Positions 1 through 16,146 of a DNA stretch of 64,000 nucleotides are shown here, piece by piece. The notes under the pieces were generated by a model. The model searched no databases. It had not been told where the DNA came from and worked only from the letters and a program-made list of their open reading frames with translations. How positions within the stretch are numbered: position 1 is the stretch's first letter; every line of letters starts with the position of its first letter. Location of the stretch: contig CP085834.1 in the NCBI GenBank assembly GCA_020809705.1, positions 992,001 to 1,056,000 on the forward strand, in the 5' to 3' direction. Made by a program: the position numbers and the translations under genes. Source of the stretch: Calonectria ilicicola (taxonomy: Eukaryota > Ascomycota > Sordariomycetes > Hypocreales > Nectriaceae).

Positions 1-7
1 TACAAAA

Positions 8-1245
8 ATGTTTACATTTAGGGATTCTGAAGGTCACGCCCAGCTTCAAGCTTATTCAAGGGCCATTGAAGATCTGGAAGGCAGACTACGGCAGTTATCC
101 GACGATGCCAAAACGACAGCCCTCCAGAGTGCCAATGAGGCCATTGACAAACTAGAGATTGCCATGTGCAAAGCATACAAAGTCGCCGTCATGATTCGGG
201 GAGACTATGACAAACTCAATGGCGATCAGGCCATGCGCAAAGATATAGTTCGCCAAGTTGTGGCGGCATTTCAGGACGCCAGCGATAGGGCTAGTGGTGG
301 TCTAGACCGCATTGGTACCCTTCATTCACAGGTCAGTCTGGGTGAAATGCCTAAATCGCTGTTTAAAAGACGAGTTGAAGCCTTGAAGAAACTCTGCTAA
401 CAACATGATAGGCCATGGAGATCCAAAATGAATTACTACTCAGTTTGAAGAATGCGATTACTGAGTCTAATGAACGGAAGAAGTTGGAAATGGAAGACCT
501 CCTCAAGCAGCTTTCGACCATCGAAGGCACTACATCGACATATTTATCCATTATACAGGAACAAAATCGGAATGTGAACCGCTTATTCGAGGAGATGAAT
601 AGAGAACCTCACAGTGTAAGTTACCTCAGCCCACATTAATTCGAGAATTTTCACATTGACCGTGTTCTCATTTAGCTGGATTCCTTCCATCTGATCTTTT
701 CTGACCTCTCAAAACTCAACATTGATACGTCTCATATACGTCAAAAATATGATGAAGCTCGGGCCCATGAAGAAGAAGCCCGCCGGACCTATGAAAAACA
801 TAGAGGGATGGAGGCGGAGCTCAGACAACGGCGTGCATTTCTTGAATCTCAATTAATCGAGGAAACGCAGCTTCGAAATCGGATCCCCTTCATCGAAATG
901 AAGGTATCTGATCTAATAAACCACAGCAGATTGTTCCAAGATCAATTCGTGTCACTGAAAGATGCATTCTCTAGGCTAGCACTGAGGGCAGACGAGCTTG
1001 AGAGCGCATTGAATTCATCAGGGAGTGTGACTTCCACCAAGGATCTGTTTGCTACGCTTCTGTTGCAGATAGCCAAAGACGCAGTGCTTGATTCTAGACT
1101 TACCGATGAAGCTCGCATGATTAAAGATGAAATATTTGGTGGTTATGGAACCGCTGCGCCTGAAGAAGTCGCAGCTGCCGGGTTAGAAGTTGATGAGAAG
1201 CTGAAGATATTCGACAACATCCCCAGCATTACTGCAGCTGCATGA
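8..1245 (+). CDS. Unrecognised coiled-coil protein (3 exons, 5' end possibly outside window)
   Basis: I do not recognise the family. Model: exons 8-331, 412-615 and 676-1245. The introns are GTCAGT...CTAAC...TAG (80 nt) and GTAAGT...TTTAG (60 nt), and the frame is continuous across both, giving about 365 residues. The protein is strongly helical. Residues ~10-100 are charged helices; the stretch after the second intron (rich in E, R, A, K) and the following LRQRR/LESQL segment look like coiled coil. No signal peptide or membrane segment is visible. The ATG at 8 is the first in the window, but the frame is open to base 1, so upstream exons cannot be excluded. If the first intron is retained, the frame stops at 400; I prefer the spliced form because the branch site and acceptor are good and the frame resumes exactly. 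Function unknown, probably cytoplasmic or cytoskeletal. Confidence 0.7.
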
Positions 1246-1437
1246 GCACATATCTCAAATATTTATACACTACACGCGCTAGCTGTCCCATAATAAGACC
1301 CCATTTCCATTTTTTAAAGCCTTAATGCACGGCAAATAAAATCGCACAATTTCATCTAATTCGTTTTTTTTTTCAGTTTAAGAATAATCGAACTGTTGTC
1401 ATCTATCCACATATTTAATCAAAATATCCAGGTATAT

Positions 1438-2742
1438 TTAAGTCCGGCTTCCGAAGATATTATCAAAGCCCACCAGCGTCACCCGATACTTGGGCTTACC
1501 CTGCTGTACCCGTCGAATTGCTTCTTGGCATCCCTCCTCGCTGATATCAACCTCCTGAACCCAGCTAAGTAAAAATTATCATTAGTATTTTCCACAGATA
1601 ACTCTCTTACGGAGCATGGTCGAACAAACCTTGAAATATTCTTCTCACTGGCGAGTTTCAGCATCTCAATCATTTCAGGCCGACTGCCAATGTGGCTAAC
1701 ACCCATGCTGTATCCTCCAGGCATATAATCGAATGCTGTCATAGTGGGTAGAGGCTTGTCAGGTAAGCCAACATTATGGAAGACTCCGTTAACTGCCATT
1801 GTGCTCATGTAATGCTTCATGTTGAAACTATCCGTGGCATCCGCAGTGTTCAAAATAAAGTTAAAAGTGAATCTCCATGGCTCATGCCAGCCCTCAACAT
1901 TCGTGGCAATAAATTTGGTCGCACCCAATGCGATGGCATCTGATTCCTTGGAAGGACTGTGTGAAATGGCGTATACCTCAGCCCCAAGTGCCTTGGCAAA
2001 CATGATTCCATAATGGCCCAAACCACCACTAGAAACCGTCAGTAGCTCCACGACCAATGGTTGTGAATAAACTCACATTCCGACAACAGCTACCTTGCTT
2101 CCGGGGCCAATCTTGGCACGAACAAGGGGACTATACGATGTGATACCAGCACAAAGCATTGGCGCAGCTTGGCTAGATTTAATGTTGTCAGGGATCTTGA
2201 ACACAAAATATTCGTGGGCTCGGATATGACTCGAATATCCGCCTTGGCTGATAGTTCCATCAGGATACCGTCCATCGTATGTGTCTAACAAAATTAGCCA
2301 CCTTGCCCTGACAGATGCTTGGAGAATGAATCTTTACCAATCATGTGAGGACAGTAGTTTTCATTGTCCGAGAGACAATTTTTGCACTTGAGGCAGGATC
2401 CGATCTGTGCACCAACTCCCACCCTATCTCCAATTTCCACTGTGGAGACTTTTTCTCCCTTCTTCACAACCGTTCCAACAACTTCATGACCCACGCAAAG
2501 GGGCAAGCTGCATGGACCCCAGCCACCAGTGATTTTATGAACATCACTGCCACACACACCGCAAGCCTCTATGGCGATGTCGACATCGTATTCTTCAAAT
2601 GATTTTGGCTTCAACTATAAAGAACATTAAGACAAAATCGAAGCCTCATTTTCGCAGCTGTACTTACCTCGGCCTTGCGAAAAGTTGGCTCCTTGCTCTG
2701 AGAGTCAATAACAAATCCCTCAAACGTGTTTGGATAGCCCAT
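1438..2742 (-). CDS. Zinc-dependent NADP(H) alcohol dehydrogenase (cinnamyl/ADH6 type)
   Basis: Medium-chain dehydrogenase interconverting aldehydes and alcohols with NADP(H), cytosolic. Exons 2742-2668, 2614-2338, 2284-2077, 2028-1630 and 1564-1438 give 361 residues, normal for the family. Visible motifs: the catalytic-zinc block ACGVCGSDVH (~42-51) with GHE at ~67-69; the structural-zinc loop with four Cys (C-x2-C-x2-C-x7-C, about residues 98-113); the nucleotide-binding turn GIGGLGHYGI, rebuilt across intron 3; and the typical C-terminal YRVTLVGFDN block. All introns are 53-66 nt with clean GT-AG ends. The start is the first ATG of the alignable N-terminus (MGYPNTFEGF). The fungal ADH6/CAD branch acts on a broad range of aromatic and aliphatic aldehydes; the substrate here cannot be read from sequence. 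No clear partner gene; the next gene is a divergent sugar transporter 1.7 kb away. Confidence 0.93.
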
Positions 2743-4452
2743 TTTTGCGGAAATCAAATTAACAACTTTGAATAGTGCGATTTAGAACTGCTTGATCATC
2801 CTCCCTACCTCCATGCGGAGATGGCCTTTTATCTATGGAACATCAATCCATCTCCTATTCAGTCCCATAATTCCTTCGGTAGCGTGAACTTTGGGTCTTC
2901 TTCGCGTAACGATCTCGATCATCTGTCACTGTTACAGAGTGAATTTCCAAGCTCCAGAAGACCACCCTATTGAGAAAAATTCGTTCATTTCGATTTGGAA
3001 TAGAATCCGAGACGGCTGGGACCCGAGTTTCCTATTCAGTTTCAAGAGGATGGATAAATCGGGTATTGTCACCGAGATCAATACAAACAAATCAAATTTG
3101 CCGAGGCATTAATAAAAAGTTTTTCTTATACTGGTAATAAGTTGCAGTCGGAACAAATGGTTGAGGTGTCAGTGGGGGATAGTGAAAAAAATCAAAGATG
3201 AAGGGGCTAGTCTGGGGAAATATCCCGACGCACCAGACTAACTCCGCTATCTCAGCCAGACCAGCAATATTTCTCCTCCAGAAGCAGCATGAGAGTCATA
3301 AATGGGGCATTTAGTGCCTCGGGTGATGGGTGTCAAAGTGGAGAGATTGTACCAGCCCAAGCTAAAGATGGGTTCGAAGCCGAGTGAATTTAGTTATTAC
3401 AGCAATATGAAAGCATGAGGCTCACATGTTTGGCTAACTTGGCGATGGGTGCAGATTCGATGCGTCACTCAACACGGAATAGATGCCGCAGGAAGGTGAG
3501 CCGAGCCGAGTGAAACTTAGTGAACTCGGCTCACTTGCCTCATCGCGAATCGTCATTGCGGCCACTAGCGTGGGTTGACTTCAAAGGGAGTGGAGCAAGA
3601 CACCAATGGCTTGACTTAACCTATACCACAAACCAAGCTTTGCGTAACATGACTCCTGCAGCCCCTGCCTTTTATTTCTTGCTCCATACACGCGACAGGC
3701 CTCCAACCCAATTCTGTATGTTATACGTGCACGTGCGTAAGCTCAACATGATGAATAATATTGATAACAGAACGACTTTACGATGGTGGCCTACACTAGT
3801 AGTAGATAACAACCAACTCGAATAAAGGGTCTTGTTCCACTAATTGGTGCCACACGCAACATCAAGGGAGAGTGTGGCAAATTTGCCGAGTCTTGGTCAC
3901 TATAAACGATGATTCACATTAACCAATACGAAAATTACTACAAAATTGGTAATCCTGACAAAGACCTCGCCATGGTTTCCGAATTTCCTGTTTAGAATTG
4001 AACTTTGGAAGGACAGCTGACTTCACAAGTCACCAGTTAGCCCGCATGAACTTGATCCGGGGTGAAGATGGTGCTATACTAAGAACTGAATAAACTCCTT
4101 TGCTAGCGAGCTTTTCCCGTCATCCGAATTTGGTGACGTTCGGGGATAGGGGGCGCAAGTGACGGCAGGCTACTGAACTTCCCCGGACCCCGGATTTGTG
4201 GTTGAAGCCTAACCACCACATCCCCGCGTTTCCCCAGACCCCAGATCATAATCAATTAGCCAGGGAATGAAGGGTAAAGTTGTGGAGTCTCGCCTCCCTA
4301 ACGCAAATCTACATCAGCATGTACCATAGATGTAGGACTCTGATTCTAGTATATATAGCTCGTTTTTTCCCTCCGTAATACACTCAGAGCAGACTCGTTT
4401 CGTATTCCTCACCGATTATAAATATTGCCTTTATCAATAAATTCTGCCTAAA
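2743..4452. other. Intergenic region between divergent ADH and MFS genes
   Basis: Shared upstream region of two divergent genes. Short open frames at 2891-3112 and 3520-3825 lack family signal and splice partners. Nothing else recognisable apart from the TATA-like element near 4350. Confidence 0.5.
4350..4358 (+). promoter_or_regulatory. TATA-like element of the sugar transporter gene
   Basis: TATATATAG lies about 100 nt upstream of the transporter ATG, followed by a pyrimidine-rich tract (TTTTTTCCCTCC) as is common in fungal core promoters. Positional inference only. Confidence 0.45.
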
Positions 4453-6509
4453 ATGGTGTTCACCGGCGCAATGAACGAGGCTGAAGATGCGGAGGCGTCC
4501 TACGGGAAATCAGGTTCGCATCATATGACATCCTACACTGTGCTGTCACCATTCTCATATCTCACGATAGGCTTCCAAGGGCTCGTAAAAGATCCTTACA
4601 TCTTCTTTATAGCATGCTTCTCTAGCATCGGAGGATTGTTGTTTGGGTTTGTTTTTCCTGGGTCCCGTATTTTTATTTTGAAGTGGCACTAATCATGCTT
4701 GTCAAAGCTATGACCAAGGCGTTATTAGTGGGATTCTCGTGATGCACGACTTTGTGAGTAAGCCAGCAGAGCATAACAATCCATTTGGTGCCAATACCTT
4801 GTGTAGGAAGAGAAATTTCCACTGCTGGCCAACGACGCAACGCTTCAAGGATGGATGGTTGCAGTCTTGACCTTGGGTGCCATGTTTGGTGCACTTGCTA
4901 ACGGCCCGATTGCCGATGCACTCTCTCGTCGTTGGTCTATTCTTCTTGCTAACGTCATTTTCCTCATTGGATCTGTAATTCAAGCTGCGGCGATGAACAC
5001 AGCCATGGTTTTCGTGGGTCGTTTTATTGCCGGTGTTGCAATCGGCCAATTGTCCATGGTCGTGCCGCTTTACATAGGCGAACTCGCACCGTCAAATCTT
5101 CGAGGAAGTCTTATTGCGCTTCAACAGCTGGCAATCACCATTGGTGTAATGGTAGCATTTTGGATCGATTATGGCACGCAGTACATTGGCGGAACAGGTG
5201 AAGGACAATCGCCCGCCGCCTGGCGACTACCTCTTGCGCTCCAGTGTGTGCCTTCAATTATTCTCATCATTGGCATCTTCTTTCTCCCTTACAGTCCTAG
5301 ATGGTTGTTGATGAAAGGTATCATTGCTAAACTACTCACGGTATGAGTGATCATGGCTAATTACGCTTGAAGAAAGAGAAAGTGAGGCTATCTCAACTTT
5401 GACTAAGCTCCGTCGTCTCCCCGAAACAGATCATCGCATCCAGCTTGAAATCCTGGAAATCAAGGCCGCATCAATTTTTGATCACCGCTCAGCTGAGGAG
5501 ATGTATCCTGGGGTCACTTCACGATTCAAACTTACATTTGTAAGGTACAAGTCATTGATCACTAGCCGCTATCTCAACCGTCGTCTAGTTATTGCCTGCC
5601 TTCTCCAATTCCTTCAACAGTTTACGGGTAAGATTATTTGACGTGCATGAAATCCAACATGAACTGACTACGAGATACCAGGGGTTAATGCCATCATCTA
5701 CTACGCACCACAAATTTTCCGAAAAATTGGACTCTCTGGAGCCTCAGTTGACTTACTCGCGACCGGTGTTGTTGGAGTCATCAACTTTCTATCCACTATC
5801 CCCGCTGTTATTTTTATGGATAGATGGGGTCGCAAGAATACGCTCATCGCCGGGGGTACTGGAATGGCTGCCTCCCATCTCATTGTGGCGACGCTCTATG
5901 CTATATATAGAGATTCATGGTTAGCGAATAAAGCTGCGGGATGGGCCGCGGCTAGCTTCATTTGGGTTTTCATCAGTTCCTTTGCCTGCAGCATTGGTTG
6001 TGTGGGCTGGATAATTCCCGCTGAAATCTTCCCACCAGCCGTTCGATCTCAAGCCGTTGGATTGGCTATTGGAACTAACTGGCTAAGCAATGTGAGTTTC
6101 TCTACATTTTTAACTTTACCTTTTATCTTAATTCTAACTGAAACAGTTTGTTGTTGCTTTAATCACTCCCAGAATGATTAAAAGCATTGAATTTGGAACC
6201 TTTTACTTTTATATGGGTACTTGACCTAAAAGAATCCCGAATTTGGGTATAGAATTCTACTGACACTCTGCAGCATTTTGTGTGACCTTGGTGGCCTGGG
6301 TCATTTTCTTTGTTCCTGAAACCAAGGGTGTTCGAATGGAGGAAATGGATCAGATATTCGGAGGAAACCAAGGGGAGCAAGATAGGATGCGAATGGACGG
6401 AATCCGGCATGAGCTTGGAATGATGACTGAATATGGGGAAGTTGGGAAAAAGTCACACATAGAGGAAGGCCGGGTTTCTGAGGTTGAAGATGCCAATGAG
6501 AGGCGCTAA
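4453..6509 (+). CDS. MFS sugar transporter (12 TM, hexose/polyol type)
   Basis: Plasma-membrane sugar:proton symporter or facilitator of the major facilitator superfamily (Sugar_tr, PF00083). Exons 4453-4646, 4708-4753, 4807-5317, 5373-5627, 5682-6091, 6147-6216 and 6274-6509 join in frame to 573 residues, normal length. Signatures: GLLFGYDQGVISG in TM1 (rebuilt across intron 1), loop-2 ADALSRRW, the GRFIAGVAIG block, PYSPRWLL before the central loop, DRWGRKN after TM8, and VPETKG followed by EEMDQIF after TM12. The central loop (~270-340) carries the usual charged stretch. Two positions differ from the commonest forms: PYSPRW rather than PESPRW, and loop-2 SRRW rather than GRR/K. The substrate cannot be fixed; the closest fungal groups are high-affinity monosaccharide permeases. 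Cytosolic N- and C-termini, the latter acidic and hydrophilic. Confidence 0.95.
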
Positions 6510-6654
6510 ATCATCCCATTCGTTTCAAATATATGGAATATTTACCTCTTTAGTATACAAGTTGACTACATCACCGAGTCGGACCGGTGTCAATTGTATA
6601 TGCATTATTCGCATCGCGCAGGCACTGGAACAGCTATAATTACTGAATTAGTCT

Positions 6655-7487
6655 CAGGAAAATGACATAGTACTTGCTGATGAGACTATAGATGACCTGC
6701 TGCCGGGTCTACTTGGGAGTGAGAGATCGTCATTTGAATCACAACCGTCCAGCCGTCGGGCAAGTTTCTCTATTGCATTCTGAATGAGAAGGACGATGTC
6801 TGGATGATTGAAAATACGTATAGAAATTGAGAGTCGATTCTTGGGAACCTTTTGGATATCATCTGATGGCCTAGTGAGAAATATACTGTTCAGCTGTTTT
6901 TTCTTGGATACTAGGCGCACAAAAAAATCTAAGGGTGTCATATCTGGTGCAATCCTCGCCGGCGTCTTGGTGATCAGACTTCTTCAAGCCACCAAAGACA
7001 ATTAGCACTGGTCATTCTTAACTTGTGGTGGATTGGGAGGTTTGTGATATAGCATTCCTCAAGTCTCCTATGGTCCAGTTAACTGTCGAGTTCCCATCAT
7101 TGACAGCACTCTTAGATTTGTAAATATCTTTAACAGCATCAAACACTTTGGAATCGTAAGATAAATCTGACATAACAAGGTCTGAAACATTTGTGCATGT
7201 AATGTCAAGCCGTTCCCAGTACTGTAGAACCAAGACGTTGAGTCCGCTATCAAATCTGCTTGCATTGTTTTAGCGAGAACGGATTTTCTGCTTCCAGCCT
7301 TTCCAAAGACCCACACAACGGATGCTGACTTTGCTTTCCAAGCCAGATAAGATGGATTTGTACAGATCCGGTGGTTTGTAACAACAGTACTTATGGTAAT
7401 CCGATCGCGTCAACTATTCATGCCCTCGAATTTAAGTCTTGAGAGACACTCTGTGGACTTATTTAGAGAGTCTTCATGTCCAAGCAG
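6655..7487 (-). pseudogene. Decayed NACHT/STAND NTPase fragment
   Basis: The minus strand reads like a fungal NACHT protein in several frames. In order: a leader resembling ECLSRLKFEGMNS, interrupted by TGA at 7410-7412 where homologues continue; the linker NPSYLAWKAKSASVVW; a P-loop-like GKAGSRKS at 7281-7304, where the usual Gly before Lys is Arg; then the FQTLLCQI and, in another frame, NWTIGDLRNAI segments typical after the P-loop; and near 6710-6900 a TRPSDDIQKV block like the post-Walker-B 'SRP' motif. One in-frame stop and at least one frame change mean no intact product. Such proteins normally work in heterokaryon incompatibility or innate-immunity-like death pathways. Upstream effector domain and downstream repeats are missing. 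Confidence 0.7.
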
Positions 7488-7990
7488 TGAATTTAGGTGT
7501 CAGTAAATACCGATACATATTGTATGCTTGTTGATTACCGCACTGTGTCGTACAAGGGCTGCATTATCACTTGGGCTTCCATCGCATACCACTATTCAAA
7601 ATGAATCAGAGGCGAGCTGTGATGATGCTCCTGGATGTCTCCCAATAATCTTCACATCCTCATTTATCACATTTCCATACAATGAGTCAACATCATGGAC
7701 AAGCATTTTCCACCGTTTTTTCTTTATCTCCATTCAACATTCCAACCTAGTCTTGCGAGATCTCAGTCCTAATAACACACCTCAATTTCAAGTTGAGAAA
7801 TCCTGTTTCAATAATAATAGTTTGGAGTATTCACCATCTCTCGCTTCAGGCTTTGGGATTCCACGTAGCAGTCGAACAAATTTTGATTTACAATTACCAA
7901 CAAAAAAGATTTAAGAAATTGGGCTCTCATCATTCATTATTTATCCAAATGCGCAAGCCCTTTCAGGGTGTCAATTTTCTACGAGTGTGG
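7488..7990. other. Spacer between the NACHT relic and the DUF3176 gene
   Basis: A plus-strand open frame (7528-7914) shows no family signal. The reverse strand may hold further remnants of the NACHT gene's 5' part, but I could not match them to a domain. Confidence 0.35.
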
Positions 7991-10243
7991 TTATACGTCA
8001 TACCTTTTGCTCATTCCCAGTTTCCGCTGCCCATCCTTGTCCCTGAGTAACGCCTTTTCTTCTCTGGCCATATTGTCTATCTCACCTCTCGGAGTTGTAC
8101 TCAGCTTCTGAAACAGACCATCTTCAATACCATGCCCAAACGATAAGAGGGTTTCCGTCTTCCAAGCGGGCAATCCGTTTCTCTTAGTGTCTAGAATTGA
8201 CAGAAAAACAACAAGTAACCCGACGAGAATGGTGACGCAAGGTAGTATCAAATAGGGCCAGAATACCCTTATCACTATCATACTTTGCATCGTAAATCCA
8301 GGCATTGCCGAATCGGTGGATGCCTGATCGCGCATCCATTTGGATAAGCTGGAGGCTAAATTTTGGAACGTCGCGTTTGTGTCTTCAGATTCGCCAAAGC
8401 TGTATGCAAAGTCCGGGGGGCTTATCCATTCTAGAGCTGGATAAATCATAGACGAGACAGTACTATACGTACTGTTATCGCTGTAGGTACCAACGCCAAA
8501 ACCCTTTGAAAAAACATCAATCATGCTGGCTATAGTACTTTGGCTAATGTTGAACTTTGTGTGGCCTTGATATTTGGTCAAGTTTGCACCAGCATCCGAA
8601 GGGACAAAAAGTTGTAGATCTGATCGATTCACATTTGGAAGATCTAAAGCGTAATTCCGATACTCGGTATATTCATCGTCATAGGATTGATTGGCTTTGA
8701 AAGTGCTAGGGGTCCTGTTATTCCATGTATGGCGGGTTTCATAGAGGTTGCCTTGGTCGATTTTCGAATCATAAGCTGCAACGCAAAACGACAAGCTGCA
8801 TTCCTGAGCCGTGACTTTCGAGTCCTCCCAAAAAGTCTTGTTTGTCTTCCAGCTATCATTTACTTTAATGATCTGGAGAGAAAAAACAAGCGTTCGAAGG
8901 TCTTTAAAAGTAATTGTCAGTCCTGGATCCGTGGTATATCTCGCTACCATGTATGTATCCGCGCAGGTTGAACCTCCTATGTTGCATCTAGATGGGCCGT
9001 CGTAGTTCGATATGTTCAAGCCACTATCGGGAAGAATGTATTTGGTAAACGACATATTTTGCGTTAGGTATCGTTGCGGCCACTGATAGGTAATTTCGGG
9101 ACGTGTTGCATTCGCGGCAAGCGTAAACTTTCCCCCACCCCAAACGTAATCCCCGACTAACCGTGTATATCCAGATTTTTTTACTAGAAGAGAAGAAACA
9201 TCATTACACTTGGTGCATGCTGCAAGTGACGTATATGTATTCCAAGTGCAATTTCCGGTTGTGCAGGTATAAGTAGGCGAAAGATTGTTTGGATTAACGA
9301 GGTGTGAGAGCCCATTCCAAATGGCTGCAGTCATCCCGAAATCAGCTCGTGCATCATAGCTATATACTCGCCACTCCTTTTTTTGACCGTCCGGCAGAGG
9401 AAAAAGACCAAAGGCAGAAGCCCCGGTGCTTTCCGTGTAAGACCCAACATTCAAGTCCAAGCACCTGCCCACTTTCGCTGCACCCATAGAGGCCGTGGCA
9501 TATTGGTCATCTGTTTGTACATCGCTTAATAGTGTCCAAGCATTTTTTTCGGTTTGGATGAACGTTTCGCTGTCAAGATTAATGAGCGCCTGAAGAAAAG
9601 GGCCATAGGCCGGGAAAATAATCATTGCAACTGCGCCCAAGACAATCCAATGCCTACAGACGATTAGCAAGGAGGATAAACTCTATTAGGCCGGGAGGAA
9701 TTCCAAGGAGTGGTGCATGAAATCTAGAGCGTGGTTGAGTGAGACCTACGGGTGATGGATTGTGGTTCGGATGAGACGAAAACTCCCCCATGGGCCTCTG
9801 CTAGCGTCGTCGATGCGTTGGAAATCCATTAGCGGTGCCTCGTGTCTATTAAACCAGTTCCATTTGAATTGCGCAATACAAGCGCTCACTGCCGCCGCAA
9901 GCGCTGTTCTCGAGATGGCGGCAAGAATCGACGTCATGGTGTTGATGGAGATGGTGGCCCATTTCCATTCGGACAATAGTTTCCCATCAAATCGGATGAG
10001 TATGATGATCAAGCTAGCAAATGACGCGATGCAAAGTGCAATGGCGGACCATTCGAGCAGCCAAGGGTCTTTCAGAAGATTGAACTTATGTGAGCGGCTG
10101 TTGAGAGAGTGGCCTTTCGCTGGCTTGTGATCGGTTGACGACGATAGAGAATCATGGCCGGTGTCTGCCGCAGCTTGTAACAGGGGCAGGGCGGACGGCG
10201 GTACCGACTTTGAAGGAACATCAGAGCGATTTAATTGCTCCAT
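7991..10243 (-). CDS. DUF3176-family membrane glycoprotein
   Basis: Two exons (10243-9750 and 9653-7991; 96 nt intron GTAGGT...CTGTAG) give 718 residues. The N-terminal block is diagnostic of DUF3176: a TM helix starting at LEWSAIALCI, a second TM region, the FKWNWF and PLMDFQRIDDASRGPWGS motifs, then a third TM helix opening with HWIVLGAVAM (spliced). A long extracellular-type segment follows with many N-glycosylation sequons (NATR, NMSF, NDSW, NKTF, NRTP, NDNST-like) and paired Cys (CTTGNC, CTKC). A final TM segment (VFWPYLILPCVTILVG) precedes a short charged cytoplasmic tail. Start at 10243 (MEQLNRS) is preferred because the frame upstream has no family resemblance. Molecular function is unknown; likely at the plasma membrane. 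Confidence 0.85.
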
Positions 10244-14077
<3,834 letters not shown>

Positions 14078-14748
14078 TAGCTGAGAACTGCACGATGAGT
14101 CATTAGCTTCATTATGATTTTTTTTATGTGAAATACTTTACTCAATATTGTAGCAAGACCTCAAAATATGATAGGACGATTTAAATACAATGCAAGTCCA
14201 GTTGCACCCGAAAGTGCACTGGGTAAGATCTCTGTGGCATTTAAGACTATAAAACAACTCTAAGTTTTCCAGTTAATACCTCGAACTATGAGGTTTACGT
14301 CTGCTGTTCTTAGTGAGGCTGACAAAGTAATCATGCCATCAACGCTTAGCCGCAACAGGAAACAATATTCGCCAAGATCTAGGTGCATGAACCAGGAGAT
14401 GTGGCTGCAGAATAAGACTGACAAATCAACCAAAGTTAGCGGCATATACTCGGAGGCTAATCGTATCTGAAGTTGAACTGCGGACTTCTAGGGCACACCA
14501 AAGACATCACGCATAGCCTCGTAGGCAAGTATTCATTGCAAAGAGTGAGCTTCATATTGATAAAATATCACCATCTTGACATTTTTGAATCTGGTTTTAT
14601 TCTCTTTGCACAAACTAGTCGCTCTGTTGGTCAAATTTGATTCAATCGCCTAAATCATCACACCAAAATATCACCAAATAGCATCCCACCAGAATACTTT
14701 CCCAAGCCCGTTCATGACACAACATTACTTGATTCAACAAACAAATTA
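14078..14748. other. Convergent 3' region
   Basis: Downstream region shared by the convergent GMC and MBL genes. AT-rich; short frames only. Nothing recognised. Confidence 0.4.
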
Positions 14749-15552
14749 TCACAGAACTTTAACCTCCTTTCCAGGGGTAAGCCATTTAACCTGCTCATAC
14801 ACACCCTCGTCTCGGAAGGCTTGAGCCAATGCTTCTCCAAACTGGGTAAAATGACCCCAAGACTCGTAGTGCATGGGGACGAGGGATTCAGCCTTGATCT
14901 CTCTAAGCAGACGCGCAGCTTGTTTGCCATCCATAGTAACCTGGAGAGCCCCAGTTGGCAGAGGAACAGAGGCAGCCCCAATATTCATGATCGCGCTCAC
15001 AACATTAAACTTCTTGGAAACTTCTGTGAGCTCGTCGAAATAGATGGTATCTCCAGTGAACCAAATAGCATTGGGTAGATTATTTTCTCCAATTCCGAAG
15101 CTCTCGGTTGTGAGAATGAAGCCGATGCATTCGCCACCGGGCAAATGCTCGCAAGGTGTAGCTGTGATCTGGAATTTCTTGCCGCCAAATTGTCTCTCAA
15201 CAGACTCCCAAGGCTTCATTCCAAGCACACCAGGGCGGGGTGCCAGGTTTTTAGCTCCATCCATGGTAGTGAAAACGTGTCGACCGTTGAGGATCTGACG
15301 GCCAACTTCATCGAGATTGTCTGGATGGTCCTCGTGGCTCAACAAGACAGCATCAATAGGCGGCAAATCCTCAAGCTTAAGGGCCGGGTCATCGGTGTTC
15401 TTTAGGGCAAGGCCTCCGCCCAGCTCCCAGACAGTTCCTGCGGGAGAGAAAAAGGGATCTGTGAGGAATTTGACCCCATCAATGTCGAGAATTGCAGTTG
15501 CTGTCCCAATATGGGTGATGCTGAGAGTGCTCTTGAAGTTGGAGGGAGCCAT
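14749..15552 (-). CDS. Metallo-beta-lactamase-fold hydrolase (UlaG-like, Lactamase_B_2)
   Basis: Single exon of 267 residues, compact for the family, with no signal peptide: a cytosolic metal-dependent hydrolase. Seen: N-terminal ITHIGTATAILDIDG, then FLTDPFFSP, the metal block LLSHEDHPDNLD (~70-81), TPCEHLPGGEC (His ligand), WFTGDTIYFDE (bridging Asp) and LVPMHYESWGHF (last His). The metal block departs from canonical HxHxDH. It belongs to the variant with SHxxHxDN-LD, and here the second position of the usual SHDHH run reads Asp. Substrate unknown; related proteins act on lactones or phosphodiesters. Convergent with the GMC gene (about 670 bp between stops). Confidence 0.9.
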   Translation of the reverse strand: MAPSNFKSTLSITHIGTATAILDIDGVKFLTDPFFSPAGTVWELGGGLALKNTDDPALKLEDLPPIDAVLLSHEDHPDNLDEVGRQILNGRHVFTTMDGAKNLAPRPGVLGMKPWESVERQFGGKKFQITATPCEHLPGGECIGFILTTESFGIGENNLPNAIWFTGDTIYFDELTEVSKKFNVVSAIMNIGAASVPLPTGALQVTMDGKQAARLLREIKAESLVPMHYESWGHFTQFGEALAQAFRDEGVYEQVKWLTPGKEVKVL

Positions 15553-16146
15553 TGTTCTCTGAATGTCTCTTTATAAGATCTTTGGACTTTTGTCTGACTG
15601 ATGAAGAATGAGTAATTAATCAAGATTCTCATGGCGAGATTCAAGCCTTAAATAACTAAGAGCCGGCATTTCGGCAAGTTGAAACTGATCTGTAAGCCTT
15701 GAACGCGGCTGATTAGAAAGCTGCTCTCATTTTTTCGGAATTATTAGATGAAAAGCTCCAGATTATGAAATGCTATTCTCTAGTAGCCAATGAGCTCATT
15801 CGCTACCACCTTTTGGTCGCAACAGTACGACACCAGAGGCCTCGCTTGTGTGCTCCTTCCCATCACACAATGCCCAATTGTGTTGGATGATGTGAGCTAA
15901 ACCGTCTCTGTATCAGCGCCCCATAAATTATCGCAATGGTATTGGCTGGCGTTGAGCGCCAATGGTCTTGGCGGATTATGTATCTACCTTTGGTCTAGTG
16001 TCGTTTTCCTCGGCGTCCTCGGCGGTCTGCGGGCAAACGGGAGCGTCGTGTTTCGACTCCTCCATCGTTTGTGAGTGCGCACTCCCATATGTGTAGAATA
16101 TGATAAAAATGAAGTTCATTATAAACAGAGTCAAATTGACAAGATT
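15553..16146. other. Upstream region of the MBL gene
   Basis: Contains the MBL promoter region and the 3' flank of the regulator gene at 16147-17792. No further coding signal. Confidence 0.4.

Noticed and set aside
7528..7914. 128-codon plus-strand frame beside the NACHT relic
   Set aside because: No start context, no motif; probably antisense to further decayed sequence.
9762..10130. 122-codon plus-strand frame within the DUF3176 gene
   Set aside because: Antisense shadow of the conserved N-terminal block of DUF3176.
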